DNA from: Thermosipho melanesiensis BI429
Lineage (GTDB): Bacteria; Thermotogota; Thermotogae; Thermotogales; Fervidobacteriaceae
Reading direction: 5' to 3'
Assembly (NCBI RefSeq): GCF_000016905.1
Contig: NC_009616.1
Location: 1 to 64,000 of the forward strand
DNA length: 64,000 nt
Shown: in pieces, positions 17,183 through 25,511 of the stretch
Numbering within the stretch: position 1 is the first letter of the stretch
Layout of the letters: each line of letters begins with the position of its first letter
Made by a program: the position numbers and the translations under genes
The notes under the pieces: generated by a model
Database searches by the model: none
The model's input: only the letters and a program-made list of their open reading frames with translations
What the model was told of the DNA's origin: nothing

Positions 17183-18280
17183 ATGAAAAAACTACTTATT
17201 TTTGCTTTGGCGGTGCTTTTCGTAATAAGTGCATTTTCATTTAAAGCTATTATGGTAACTGATACTGGTGGCCTTGGTGACAAATCATTTAACGACGGTA
17301 CATGGTCTGGTATACAAAGAGCAGGAAAAGAACTTGGAATTGAAACAATGGTGATACAATCTTACGAACAGGCAGACTACGTTTCTAACCTTACAAAAGC
17401 TGCTCAAGAAGTTCAAAAAGAACCAGATGGCGGAATAGTATATGCTGTTGGATTCATGATGACCGATGCATTGTTTGAAGTTGCACAACAATTTCCAGAT
17501 GTATATTTCGCAGGAATAGATATTGCTCCTCCATCAGAAAATGTTCCACCAAATGTCATCTGTTTCTTATTCAAAGAACAAGAATCTGCATTCTTAGTTG
17601 GTTATATTGCAGCAGCAACAACAAGAGCTGGAAAAGTTGGTTTTATTGGTGGTATCCCAATTCCTCCAGTTGAAAGATTCAGATATGGATTTGAAACTGG
17701 TGTAAAGGTATACAACAATATTCATGGTACAAATGTTGAAATATTAAAAGGCTACACAAACCACTTTAGTGATCCAAAAAAGGGTAAAGATCTCGCACTT
17801 TCCCAATTTGCTGAAGGTGTAGACATTATATTCCATGCAAGTGGTGCTTGTGGAAACGGTGTTATTGAAGCTGCAAAAGAAAAAATGGTATCTTTAGTTG
17901 GAAAAAATGATCTTGTTTCTATATTAGATTACGCATATAACAATGGTGGTTATTTTGCAATGGGTGTCGACGTTGATCAAGATTACATGGCACCTGGTGT
18001 AGTTCTTGCAAGTGCAATGAAAGGTGTAGATACTGCTTCTTATTATGGTGTAAAATGGGCATATGAAGGTAATTGGGACCCTGGAATTCACACACTAGGT
18101 CTCAAAGAAAATGGTGTAAGAATGAGTCCTATGAAATATACAAAAGGATTAGTGGATAACAGAACTCTTGCAGAGCTTGCATATCTTGTAACATTAATCA
18201 AAAATGGAATTCTCGTAGTTCCAGACACAGAAGAAGCATTAAAATCCTTTAGAACTCCAAAAATTGTATTCCCATTTTAA
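17183..18280 (+). CDS. BMP-family substrate-binding protein of a nucleoside ABC importer
   Basis: A 365-residue exported binding protein. A signal peptide (residues 1-19) lacks a lipobox cysteine, so the protein may remain anchored by the uncleaved segment or be free in the periplasm. The mature part opens with AIMVTDTGGLGDKSFNDGTW, the hallmark of the BMP/PnrA family, whose characterised members bind purine nucleosides. GKVGFIGGIPIPPVERFRYG is the conserved central motif. GGAGGG precedes the ATG. It is followed, after an intercistronic hairpin, by the ATPase and two permease genes of a complete BMP-type transporter. Nucleoside specificity is inferred from the family. Confidence 0.92.
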   Translation: MKKLLIFALAVLFVISAFSFKAIMVTDTGGLGDKSFNDGTWSGIQRAGKELGIETMVIQSYEQADYVSNLTKAAQEVQKEPDGGIVYAVGFMMTDALFEVAQQFPDVYFAGIDIAPPSENVPPNVICFLFKEQESAFLVGYIAAATTRAGKVGFIGGIPIPPVERFRYGFETGVKVYNNIHGTNVEILKGYTNHFSDPKKGKDLALSQFAEGVDIIFHASGACGNGVIEAAKEKMVSLVGKNDLVSILDYAYNNGGYFAMGVDVDQDYMAPGVVLASAMKGVDTASYYGVKWAYEGNWDPGIHTLGLKENGVRMSPMKYTKGLVDNRTLAELAYLVTLIKNGILVVPDTEEALKSFRTPKIVFPF

Positions 18281-18290
18281 TATTAAATAA

Positions 18291-18358
18291 AAAGGGGGAT
18301 TTTTCCCCCTTTGCTTTGTTACTTTATCAAAGTAACAACTTTGGTAAAGTAACAAAGC
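18291..18358 (+). promoter_or_regulatory. Intercistronic hairpins between binding protein and ATPase genes
   Basis: A first stem AAAGGGGG (18291-18298)/CCCCCTTT (18305-18312) is followed by a 20-base-pair stem (18313-18332 with 18339-18358, one U-G wobble, hexaloop TAACAA). The left arm alone can also fold as GTTACTTT-ATC-AAAGTAAC. There is no strong T run after either stem. Such a structure can stabilise the 3' end of the abundant binding-protein mRNA or attenuate the downstream genes. Confidence 0.75.
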
Positions 18359-18376
18359 AGAAAGGAGGATTAAATT

Positions 18377-19900
18377 GTGTATGCCGTTGAAATGGTAAAT
18401 ATTGTTAAAAAGTTTCCTGGTGTTTTAGCAAACGATCACGTTACAATAAGAATTAAAAAAGGTGAAATTCACGCTATTGTTGGTGAAAACGGTGCAGGTA
18501 AATCTACATTAATGAACCAACTTTATGGCCTTTATCATCCAGACGAAGGAGAAATTTATATTAATGGAAATAAAGTAGAAATAAAAGGTCCAAAAGATGC
18601 AATTAAAAACGGAATTGGAATGGTTCACCAACATTTTATGCTTGTTGATACACTCACTGTTGCAGAAAATATAGTCTTGGGAAGTGAACCTATAAAAGGA
18701 TTAAATTTTGATTTGAATAAAGCAAGAAAAGAAGTTCAAGAACTTTCCGAAAAATATGGTTTATATGTTGATGTTGATGCAAAAATAGAGGACATTTCAG
18801 TTGGAATGCAACAGAGGGTAGAAATCTTAAAAACACTCTATAGAGGTGCAAATATAATTATACTTGATGAACCTACCGCTGTGTTAACCCCACAAGAAGT
18901 GGAAGAATTATTCGAAATAATGAGAAAATTAAAAAATGATGGAAAAACCATTCTTTTTATTTCACACAAATTACATGAAGTTATGGAAATAAGCGAAAGA
19001 ATAACTGTAATGAGACTTGGAAAAGTCACAGGAGAACTTGAAACATCTAAAACAAATCCAAAAGAAATAGCACGACACATGGTTGGAAGGGATGTGGTAT
19101 TAAGAGTTGAAAAAAAACCACATATTCCTAAAGATGTGGTATTTGAAATAAAAGATCTCGTTGTAAAAGACAATAGAGGTTTAATTGCTGTTAATAACAT
19201 TTCTTTCTCTATAAAAAAAGGAGAAATTGTTGGGATTGCAGGTGTCGCAGGAAATGGTCAAACAGAGCTTGTTGAAGCTATAACAGGATTAAGAAAAATT
19301 GAAAGTGGCAAAATTTTCTTTGAAGGAAAGGATGTAACAAACCATTCGCCAAAACAGTTAAGAGAATTGGGACTTTCTCATATTCCTGAAGATAGGTTAA
19401 AACACGGTCTTATAGAAGATTTTGAAGCTTATTATAACGTAATACTTGGTCAACATTACAAACAACCTTTTTCGAATGGAACGTTTTTAAATCATCAAAA
19501 TATTTTTGAATACACAAAGAATTTAATGGAGGAATTTGACGTTAGACCTCGAAGAATAGAACATCTTGGTGGAAATTTCTCAGGAGGTAACCAACAAAAA
19601 TTAGTCGTTGGTAGAGAAATTAGAATGAACCCAAAATTCTTGGTTGTAGCACAACCAACTAGAGGGTTAGATGTTGGAGCAATTGAATTTATCCACAAAC
19701 AAATCTTAAATATGCGTGAAAAAGACACAGGCATTTTGTTGATTTCAATGGAATTGGAAGAAATATTTTCATTAAGTGATAGAATACTGGTAATGTATGA
19801 AGGAGAAATAATGGGTGAAGTAAAGCCCGAAGAAACTACTGTGGAAGAAGTAGGATTAATGATGATTGGTCAAAGACTTGAAGAGGTACGGAGGGGATAA
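18377..19900 (+). CDS. ABC importer ATPase (two-module, nucleoside type)
   Basis: A 507-residue cytoplasmic ATPase with two fused ABC modules, as in the NupB/YufO and RbsA-like group. The first has Walker A GENGAGKST and Walker B IIILDEPTA. The second has the degenerate Walker A GVAGNGQTE and the signature SGGNQQK, as usual for this group, so ATP hydrolysis is expected mainly at the first Walker A. The GTG start at 18377 has AAAGGAGG at good distance. It powers the import of the substrate delivered by the BMP protein; its 3' end is close to the permease start at 19902. Confidence 0.93.
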   Translation: MYAVEMVNIVKKFPGVLANDHVTIRIKKGEIHAIVGENGAGKSTLMNQLYGLYHPDEGEIYINGNKVEIKGPKDAIKNGIGMVHQHFMLVDTLTVAENIVLGSEPIKGLNFDLNKARKEVQELSEKYGLYVDVDAKIEDISVGMQQRVEILKTLYRGANIIILDEPTAVLTPQEVEELFEIMRKLKNDGKTILFISHKLHEVMEISERITVMRLGKVTGELETSKTNPKEIARHMVGRDVVLRVEKKPHIPKDVVFEIKDLVVKDNRGLIAVNNISFSIKKGEIVGIAGVAGNGQTELVEAITGLRKIESGKIFFEGKDVTNHSPKQLRELGLSHIPEDRLKHGLIEDFEAYYNVILGQHYKQPFSNGTFLNHQNIFEYTKNLMEEFDVRPRRIEHLGGNFSGGNQQKLVVGREIRMNPKFLVVAQPTRGLDVGAIEFIHKQILNMREKDTGILLISMELEEIFSLSDRILVMYEGEIMGEVKPEETTVEEVGLMMIGQRLEEVRRG

Positions 19901-19901
19901 G

Positions 19902-20936
19902 ATGAACAAAAAGGTGTCAGCAATACTTATTCCAATTGTTTCAGTGCTAATAGCACTTTTAATTTCTACTGTAATTATATTACTCATTGGAAAAAATCCA
20001 TTGGTTGCATATTCTGCCTTAATAAAAGGATCTTTTGGTTCAAAACAGGCACTAGCAGATACAATAATTAAAACCACTCCATTAATATTAACTGGCCTTG
20101 CTGTGGGTTTTGGATTTAGAGCAGGCGTATTTAACATTGGTGCAGAAGGACAAATGGTAATGGGAGCACTTATCGCTGCTACCTTTGCAGGTAATTTTGG
20201 CTTTTTACCTCCTATAATTGCCATTCCACTAACCATACTTATTGCAATGTTGGTTGGTGCAGGCTATGCCGCAATTGCAGGTTTTCTTAAAGCAAAAACT
20301 GGTGCCCACGAAGTTGTTACAACCATTATGCTTAACTGGATTGCCACATATTTTGCTTCATACATGGTAACCGGTCCTTTAAAAGTAGGATCAGGTACAC
20401 CAAAAAGCCCTGAAATAGCAACATCTGCCCAGCTTCCAATACTTATGAAAATAGGCGCTATAGAACTAAGTTCTGGAATAATCATTGCTGTAATAGCCGC
20501 TATATTTATGTACATTTTGCTAAATAAATCCACTACAGGTTACGAAATTAAAGCTGTTGGATTTAACCCATATGCTGCTGAATACGGCGGAATTTCCGTT
20601 GCAAAAAACATCGTTTTTGCAATGGCAATAAGCGGTGCATTAGCTGGTCTTGCAGGTGCAACAGAATTAATGGGGGTCCATCACAGATTCTTAGGAGAAC
20701 TTTCAGGTGGAAAAGGCTTCGATGGAATTAGCATTGCATTGATAGGTCAAAATAATCCTATTGGGATTATCTTTGCTGCACTACTCATTGGAGCATTAAG
20801 AACAGGAAGTAACGAAATGCAATTTGTTGGTGTCCCAAAACACATGGTTATGATTATTCAAGGTATAGTAATCTTTCTTGTTGCAGCTGATAGAATTGTT
20901 CGTACTATCATGATCAGAAAGAAGGTGGAAAAATGA
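19902..20936 (+). CDS. ABC importer permease 1 (BMP/nucleoside type)
   Basis: A 344-residue inner-membrane permease of the BPD-transp-2 family with about eight to ten hydrophobic helices. The conserved FNIGAEGQMVMGAL motif (about 75-90) and the EAA-like loop GYEIKAVGFNPYAAEYGGI identify the YufP/NupP-like subunit. The ATG at 19902 is chosen because CGGAGGGGATAAG precedes it; a start at 19866 inside the ATPase gene lacks a ribosome site. It overlaps the second permease gene by four bases (ATGA) and must pair with it. Confidence 0.92.
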   Translation: MNKKVSAILIPIVSVLIALLISTVIILLIGKNPLVAYSALIKGSFGSKQALADTIIKTTPLILTGLAVGFGFRAGVFNIGAEGQMVMGALIAATFAGNFGFLPPIIAIPLTILIAMLVGAGYAAIAGFLKAKTGAHEVVTTIMLNWIATYFASYMVTGPLKVGSGTPKSPEIATSAQLPILMKIGAIELSSGIIIAVIAAIFMYILLNKSTTGYEIKAVGFNPYAAEYGGISVAKNIVFAMAISGALAGLAGATELMGVHHRFLGELSGGKGFDGISIALIGQNNPIGIIFAALLIGALRTGSNEMQFVGVPKHMVMIIQGIVIFLVAADRIVRTIMIRKKVEK

Positions 20937-21892
20937 GAGTACTAGAAGCTATCTTTTTGGTCTTTGCAAACCCACTATTTTATAAAATAACACTCACCGC
21001 TTCTACTCCACTTATATTTGCATCACTTGGTGGGGTTTATAGTGAAATCACCGGGGTTGTAAATATAGCTTTGGAAGGGATTATGCTTCTCGGAGCGTTT
21101 ACTTCTGTAGTTTTCACATATCTTACCGGGAATGTTTGGATTGGGATATTAATGGCTGTTATAACTGGAATTGCTTTTGCATGGCTTCATGCTTGGGGAA
21201 GTATTAAATGGGCTGGAAATCAAGTTGTTTTAGGAACAGCATTAATTTTAATAGCTCAAGGTGTAACTGGTTTCTTGATGGAACCGATATTCGGAAAACC
21301 CGGGCAAACAGATTTTGTTGGAAAAGTTGAAGAAATTAAAATTCCTGGATTAGTAGATATACCATTTGTAGGAAAAATATTCGGTGAATTAAGTCCTTTT
21401 ATATACATAGCTTTCATTTCAGTCGCATTCTCATGGTGGCTTATATACAAAACCAAGCTTGGTTTAAGGATGAGAGCTGTTGGGGAAAATCCAGAAGCAG
21501 CAGACACACTTGGAGTAAATGTATTTGGGATTAGATATTTTGGAGTACTTATGAGCGGTGTTTGGGCAAGCCTTGCAGGTGCCTACCTTAGTATTGGCGA
21601 AGTAGGACATTTTAGAGAATTAATGTCTGGAGGTAGAGGTTTTATAGCTCTAGCTGCCATGATACTTGGAAAATATAATCCTGTTGGAGCAATGCTTGCC
21701 AGTCTACTTTTTGGTGCATCTAGTGCCTTTGCAAACCAAATGCAAAGTAGCTCATTAATCCACGTTTCTGCAACAGTAAAACCTTTATTTGATATGATTC
21801 CATTTATATTAACTATAATCGTTGTCGCTGGTTTTGTTGGAAAATCAAGGCCACCAAAGGCAGATGGTATACCATACGAAAAAGTTTCATAA
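20933..21892 (+). CDS. ABC importer permease 2 (BMP/nucleoside type)
   Basis: A 319-residue partner permease. Family marks are GVVNIALEGIMLLGAFTSV near residues 40-60 and the cytoplasmic loop LRMRAVGENPEAADTLGV. About eight hydrophobic helices are visible. It is the last gene of the importer operon; the ATG overlaps the preceding stop codon. A terminator follows at 21928. Confidence 0.92.
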   Translation: MRVLEAIFLVFANPLFYKITLTASTPLIFASLGGVYSEITGVVNIALEGIMLLGAFTSVVFTYLTGNVWIGILMAVITGIAFAWLHAWGSIKWAGNQVVLGTALILIAQGVTGFLMEPIFGKPGQTDFVGKVEEIKIPGLVDIPFVGKIFGELSPFIYIAFISVAFSWWLIYKTKLGLRMRAVGENPEAADTLGVNVFGIRYFGVLMSGVWASLAGAYLSIGEVGHFRELMSGGRGFIALAAMILGKYNPVGAMLASLLFGASSAFANQMQSSSLIHVSATVKPLFDMIPFILTIIVVAGFVGKSRPPKADGIPYEKVS

Positions 21893-21927
21893 GATTGTCA
21901 AAAATCTCAATATACTCCCTATAAATT

Positions 21928-21976
21928 AAAAACACCCCCAAAAGTGGTAAAATAAAAACACTTTAGGGGGTGTTTT
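21928..21976 (+). terminator. Terminator-like hairpin after the importer operon
   Basis: AACACCCCC plus AAAGTG pairs with CACTTT plus GGGGGTGTT across an A-rich loop, then TTTTTC. The right arm also supplies the G run in front of the degraded insertion-sequence ORF. Confidence 0.75.
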
Positions 21977-21979
21977 TCT

Positions 21980-22190
21980 TTGGCAAGGAAAGGACAAAAA
22001 TTCAAAAAGTATTCTTCCATCAATCAGAAAAACTTTCTGGAACGAAAGTTATTTTCAAGTTCTATGTAAAAAACAGCAAAACTAAAGAAAGAATGAAGAA
22101 AAAATAAATTAATATACCTATTAATATAAGAGGAAATGGAACCACTAGAGTATCAAAAGTATGCTAATTGAAAAATAAATACTTAATTTT
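21980..22190 (+). pseudogene. Degraded insertion-sequence orfA-like fragment
   Basis: TTG at 21980 after GGGGG opens a frame reading MARKGQKFKKYSS, resembling the N-terminus of IS3/IS150-type OrfA transposase proteins, and stops at 22067-22069. A neighbouring frame continues with KVIFKFYVKNSKTKERMKKK, and another ends in NIRGNGTTRVSKVC near 22180. No inverted repeats or orfB were found. I regard it as an eroded transposase gene; the resemblance is from memory of family sequences and is modest. Confidence 0.35.
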
Positions 22191-22254
22191 TTCCTATCAC
22201 TTTTTTGTATAATCAACTAATTCTTCTATTAAGTTAATCGTAATTACACGCATG

Positions 22255-22283
22255 AAAAAAGGGCAAAGCACGAAACTTTGCCC
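22255..22283 (-). terminator. Terminator of the tRNA-Asp pair
   Basis: Stem GGGCAAAG (22261-22268)/CTTTGCCC (22276-22283), with six T following on the minus strand. The same hairpin lies behind the other tRNA-Asp copy (22411-22432) but has lost the T run there. Confidence 0.88.
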
Positions 22284-22288
22284 ATTTC

Positions 22289-22366
22289 TGGCGGGGACGA
22301 CGGGATTTGAACCCGCGGCCACCGGTGTGACAGACCGGCGTGATAACCAGGCTTCACCACGTCCCC
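22289..22366 (-). tRNA. tRNA-Asp (GTC), copy 2, CCA encoded
   Basis: Acceptor GGGGACG pairs with CGTCCCC, followed by G and an encoded CCA. The anticodon loop CTGTCAC gives anticodon GTC. The T arm contains GGTTCAAATCC. 78 bases. On the minus strand, TTGACA-N17-TATGTG upstream may be a separate promoter. Confidence 0.97.
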
Positions 22367-22437
22367 AACACACATAATTTTCTATAATCAACTTGTCAAT
22401 TTCTCACAAAGGCAAAGCACGAAACTTTGCCCATTTC

Positions 22438-22515
22438 TGGCGGGGACGACGGGATTTGAACCCGCGGCCACCGGTGTGACAGACCGGCGTGATAACCAAG
22501 CTTCACCACGTCCCC
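22438..22515 (-). tRNA. tRNA-Asp (GTC), copy 1, CCA encoded
   Basis: Identical to the other copy except for one base in the D loop (22499 versus 22350). It is the first transcribed of a tandem duplication of about 110 bp (22262-22371 and 22411-22520). Upstream, TTGACG-N17-TAATGG or TTGACA-N17-CAAAAT could serve as promoter; it may also be read from the queuosine-transporter gene 84 bases upstream. Confidence 0.97.
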
Positions 22516-22598
22516 AACACTTCTTACAAAGACCATTATTTATTTTGCCATAGACCGTCAAATTTGTCAATATAGATTTCAGTAAACATTTAGTTAAT

Positions 22599-23306
22599 TT
22601 ATGCCTCATTTTTTACTAATTCATTAATCTTTCCTTTATCGTATAAAAACTTTGCAACATACAAAAACGGAGTATCTGCCGCTGCTACTATCCACTTAAA
22701 AAAGTAAGTTGTCCACAATATACTCCAAAAAATATTTAGTTCATACACTCCCCAAAACGCAATAAAACAAAATACAAAACTATCTATAAATTGTGAAATC
22801 ATAGTTGACAAATTATTTCTAATCCATAAATACTTAGTTTGTGGCAATCTTTTTTTCCACAAATGGAATGCCCATATATCATGAAGCTGTGAAAGCCAAT
22901 ATGCAGCTAATGACGCAATCACTATTCTTGGCATAAATGAAAAAATTGTAACTAATGCATCTTGTGAAAAATCAGATGCATCTGGTTTAAACAACAATGC
23001 TATTTGCATCATTATCGTCATTGTAATAAGACTTAAAAAACCAACTAATACTGCTTTTCTAGCTTCCTTTTTACCATAATTTTCAGAAAGAATATCCGTA
23101 ACCAAAAATGTCGTTCCATATACTATGTTACCAAGTGTTGCAACAAATCCAAAAAGTTCCACAGTTTTTAAAACCTGTATATTCGCAATGATAGTTGCAA
23201 GTGCAGTCCAAATAAATAAACCTGTTTTACCAAAATATCTGTAAAATATTAAAATGCTAGTAAAGTTTGCAACCATCAACACCAGCCATAAAAGTTCGTT
23301 ACTCAA
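22599..23306 (-). CDS. yhhQ: Queuosine precursor transporter (YhhQ family)
   Basis: A 235-residue inner-membrane protein with about six helices, of the VUT1/YhhQ family that imports queuosine precursors (preQ0/preQ1). Family features are the GNIVYGTTFLVTDILSENYG motif (about 58-77) and the C-terminal DTPFLYVAKFL. The start is TTG, behind AAGGAGG. It is the last protein gene of the clpC-radA-degV run and is followed within 100 bases by two tRNA-Asp(GTC) genes, whose G34 is a known target of queuosine modification. Confidence 0.88.
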   Translation of the reverse strand: MSNELLWLVLMVANFTSILIFYRYFGKTGLFIWTALATIIANIQVLKTVELFGFVATLGNIVYGTTFLVTDILSENYGKKEARKAVLVGFLSLITMTIMMQIALLFKPDASDFSQDALVTIFSFMPRIVIASLAAYWLSQLHDIWAFHLWKKRLPQTKYLWIRNNLSTMISQFIDSFVFCFIAFWGVYELNIFWSILWTTYFFKWIVAAADTPFLYVAKFLYDKGKINELVKNEA

Positions 23307-23320
23307 CTTTTATACCTCCT

Positions 23321-24187
23321 TTATTCCAAAATCTCTATACCAAACCCTGCCATACCAATTCCCACATGTGTAGAAATAACTTTACCAGTATTTGACATTT
23401 CAAAATATTCCAATTTATATCTTTCTCTTATTAACTTCAACATCTCTTCAACATGTTCTTTTGCATTACAATGTATTCCAATTAACCCTATCTTTTTACC
23501 AATCTTTACTCCCTCTTCTTCCATTTTTGTTAAAATCATATTATACGCCTTTTTATAACCTCTTACTTTATCAAATGGTATCATTTCACCATCTTTGTTA
23601 ATAAAAATTCCAACTTTAATTTTTAATAAATTGCCTACAAATCCAGAAAATCTACTTACTCTCCCGCCTTTAACCAAAAAATCAAAATCGGAAACAAAAA
23701 ATATAGCGTGAAATTTTTTATTCTCCCTTGCGATTTGTAGTTGTTCTACCACATCATCTAAATCCATACCACTTTCAAGTAATTCACGTGCATATCTTGC
23801 CATGTTTGCTATAACTGAAGAAGCCATCTTGGTATCTATCACCTTTATTGGAATTTCAAATTCCTGAGAGGCAAGCAATGCTGAATTATACGTTCCAGAC
23901 ATCTTTGTGGATATGGTTAAAACCAAAATACTATCATATCCATTATCAATAGCTTTTTTATATGCTTCTTGAAATTGAACAATCGATGGTTGTGAAGTTT
24001 TTGGTAATTGCTCTGCATTTGATAGTTTTTCATAAAATTCTTTTAACTCTTCTTCGTCTCTTGTGTCATCAGGTTCACTTTCATCATTAGGCCAATTAAC
24101 ATGTAACGAAACAATATCAATATCGTATTTTTCAAGCCAATTTTTTGGAATATCACTTGTACTATCTAAAATAATTTTAGTTTTCAT
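23321..24187 (-). CDS. DegV-family fatty-acid-binding protein
   Basis: A 288-residue soluble protein of the DegV/FakB family, which binds a fatty acid; in Firmicutes such proteins present it to the kinase FakA. Characteristic segments are ILDSTSDIP at the N-terminus, the SQPS loop (about 71), LTISTKMSGTYNSA, and IGTHVGIG-like STHVGIGMAGFG near the end. The ATG at 24187 overlaps the last codons of radA and has GGAGGG directly upstream; the earlier TTG lacks such a site. No fakA-like kinase gene is nearby. Confidence 0.88.
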   Translation of the reverse strand: MKTKIILDSTSDIPKNWLEKYDIDIVSLHVNWPNDESEPDDTRDEEELKEFYEKLSNAEQLPKTSQPSIVQFQEAYKKAIDNGYDSILVLTISTKMSGTYNSALLASQEFEIPIKVIDTKMASSVIANMARYARELLESGMDLDDVVEQLQIARENKKFHAIFFVSDFDFLVKGGRVSRFSGFVGNLLKIKVGIFINKDGEMIPFDKVRGYKKAYNMILTKMEEEGVKIGKKIGLIGIHCNAKEHVEEMLKLIRERYKLEYFEMSNTGKVISTHVGIGMAGFGIEILE

Positions 24188-25511
24188 TTTCTCCCTCCTC
24201 AAATATTATTTCTTGTAACTCTCTAATATTTTTTACTAAATATATTTTATTACCATAAACTTTTTTATTATGTGGGATTATAAACCTTTCAAATCCCGCT
24301 TTTTTAGCATTTTCAATCCTTTTTTCAAGATCTCTAACTTTTCTAACACTACCATCCAATCCCACTTCACCAATAACAACAACCTTTCCTAAGAATTTAT
24401 TAAACAGTGATGATAAAATAGAAGATGCTATTGCAAGATCACTTGCAGGATCAGTAATTTTAATACCTCCGGATACGTTAAGATATATATCATGCGCATC
24501 AATTGGTAAATTCAAATGTTTAGATATCACCGCACTCAGTATTATTAGCTTTCTAACATCTACTCCATGCGAAATACGCCTCGACGTTGAAATTCTATCT
24601 CTTGATACAAGACTTTGAACTTGAACTAGAATTGGCCTAGTACCTTCATATACACATGAAATAACATTCCCAGGCATATTACTTTCTTCAATAAAAACTT
24701 TATTTTTTAACTCTTCGAGACCGGTATTCATCATTTGAAATACCGCAATTTCACCACTTGGCCCAAATCTGTTTTTTATTACCCTCAAAATTCTCAAATC
24801 AGTTGTTTTTTCCCCCTCAAAATATACAACGGTATCTACTATATGTTCAACTAACTTTGGCCCAGCTATATTCCCTTCTTTATTTACATGGGCTATTAGC
24901 AAAATGGGAACACCACTTTCTTTTGAATATTTTCTTAGCTTTTCTACAACAGTTCTCAACTGTAAAATTCCACCTGGCACTCCATCAACTTTATTAGAAA
25001 AAACAGTCTGAATAGAATCTAAAACAACAAAAACAGGAGAAATCTTTTTTAAATTTACAAAAACTGCCTCTAACTCATTATCAATACTTACATACAAATT
25101 ATTATTCTTTATTCCCAATCTTTTTGCTCTAATACCTATCTGCTTAATACTTTCTTCTCCGCTAACATATAAAACTTTTCCTCTTTTTGATATTAAATCA
25201 CTTATTTGAAGGGCTAAAGTACTTTTACCCACTCCTGGTTCTCCACCTAACAGTATAACCTGCCCGGGAACAATTCCTCCTCCAAACAAACCATCAATCT
25301 CTTCCTTATTAGTCTTTATTCGTCTTACTTCCCCTCCAATTAAATCATCATTTAGCAAAAAAATGCGGGAATCAATACCCGCATTAACTTTTTCTTCAAA
25401 CTTTAATTCCCTTGCACTATCCCAAACATTACACACTGGGCATCGGCCAAACCATTTAGGAGATTCATAACCACAATTTTCGCAAACATAAATTTTCTTC
25501 GCTTTACTCAT
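24177..25511 (-). CDS. radA: DNA repair protein RadA/Sms
   Basis: A 444-residue RecA-like branch-migration ATPase. An N-terminal zinc finger (CENCGYESPKWFGRCPVC, residues 10-27) is followed by the ATPase with Walker A GEPGVGKST (about 89-97), the RadA-specific KNRFGP motif, and a C-terminal Lon-protease-like domain (ISGG-like VSGGIKITDPASDLAIA). It overlaps the end of clpC by eight bases, an arrangement (clpC-radA) common in other bacteria. It acts in recombination repair. Confidence 0.95.
   Translation of the reverse strand: MSKAKKIYVCENCGYESPKWFGRCPVCNVWDSARELKFEEKVNAGIDSRIFLLNDDLIGGEVRRIKTNKEEIDGLFGGGIVPGQVILLGGEPGVGKSTLALQISDLISKRGKVLYVSGEESIKQIGIRAKRLGIKNNNLYVSIDNELEAVFVNLKKISPVFVVLDSIQTVFSNKVDGVPGGILQLRTVVEKLRKYSKESGVPILLIAHVNKEGNIAGPKLVEHIVDTVVYFEGEKTTDLRILRVIKNRFGPSGEIAVFQMMNTGLEELKNKVFIEESNMPGNVISCVYEGTRPILVQVQSLVSRDRISTSRRISHGVDVRKLIILSAVISKHLNLPIDAHDIYLNVSGGIKITDPASDLAIASSILSSLFNKFLGKVVVIGEVGLDGSVRKVRDLEKRIENAKKAGFERFIIPHNKKVYGNKIYLVKNIRELQEIIFEEGENEN

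Noticed and set aside
18291-18312. Full terminator after the BMP gene
   Set aside because: The G/C hairpin is not followed by a T run on the plus strand, and the downstream genes clearly belong to the same importer.
22197-22609. Two open frames with an identical WGRGEAWLSRRSV segment
   Set aside because: They are translations across the two tRNA-Asp genes and not proteins.
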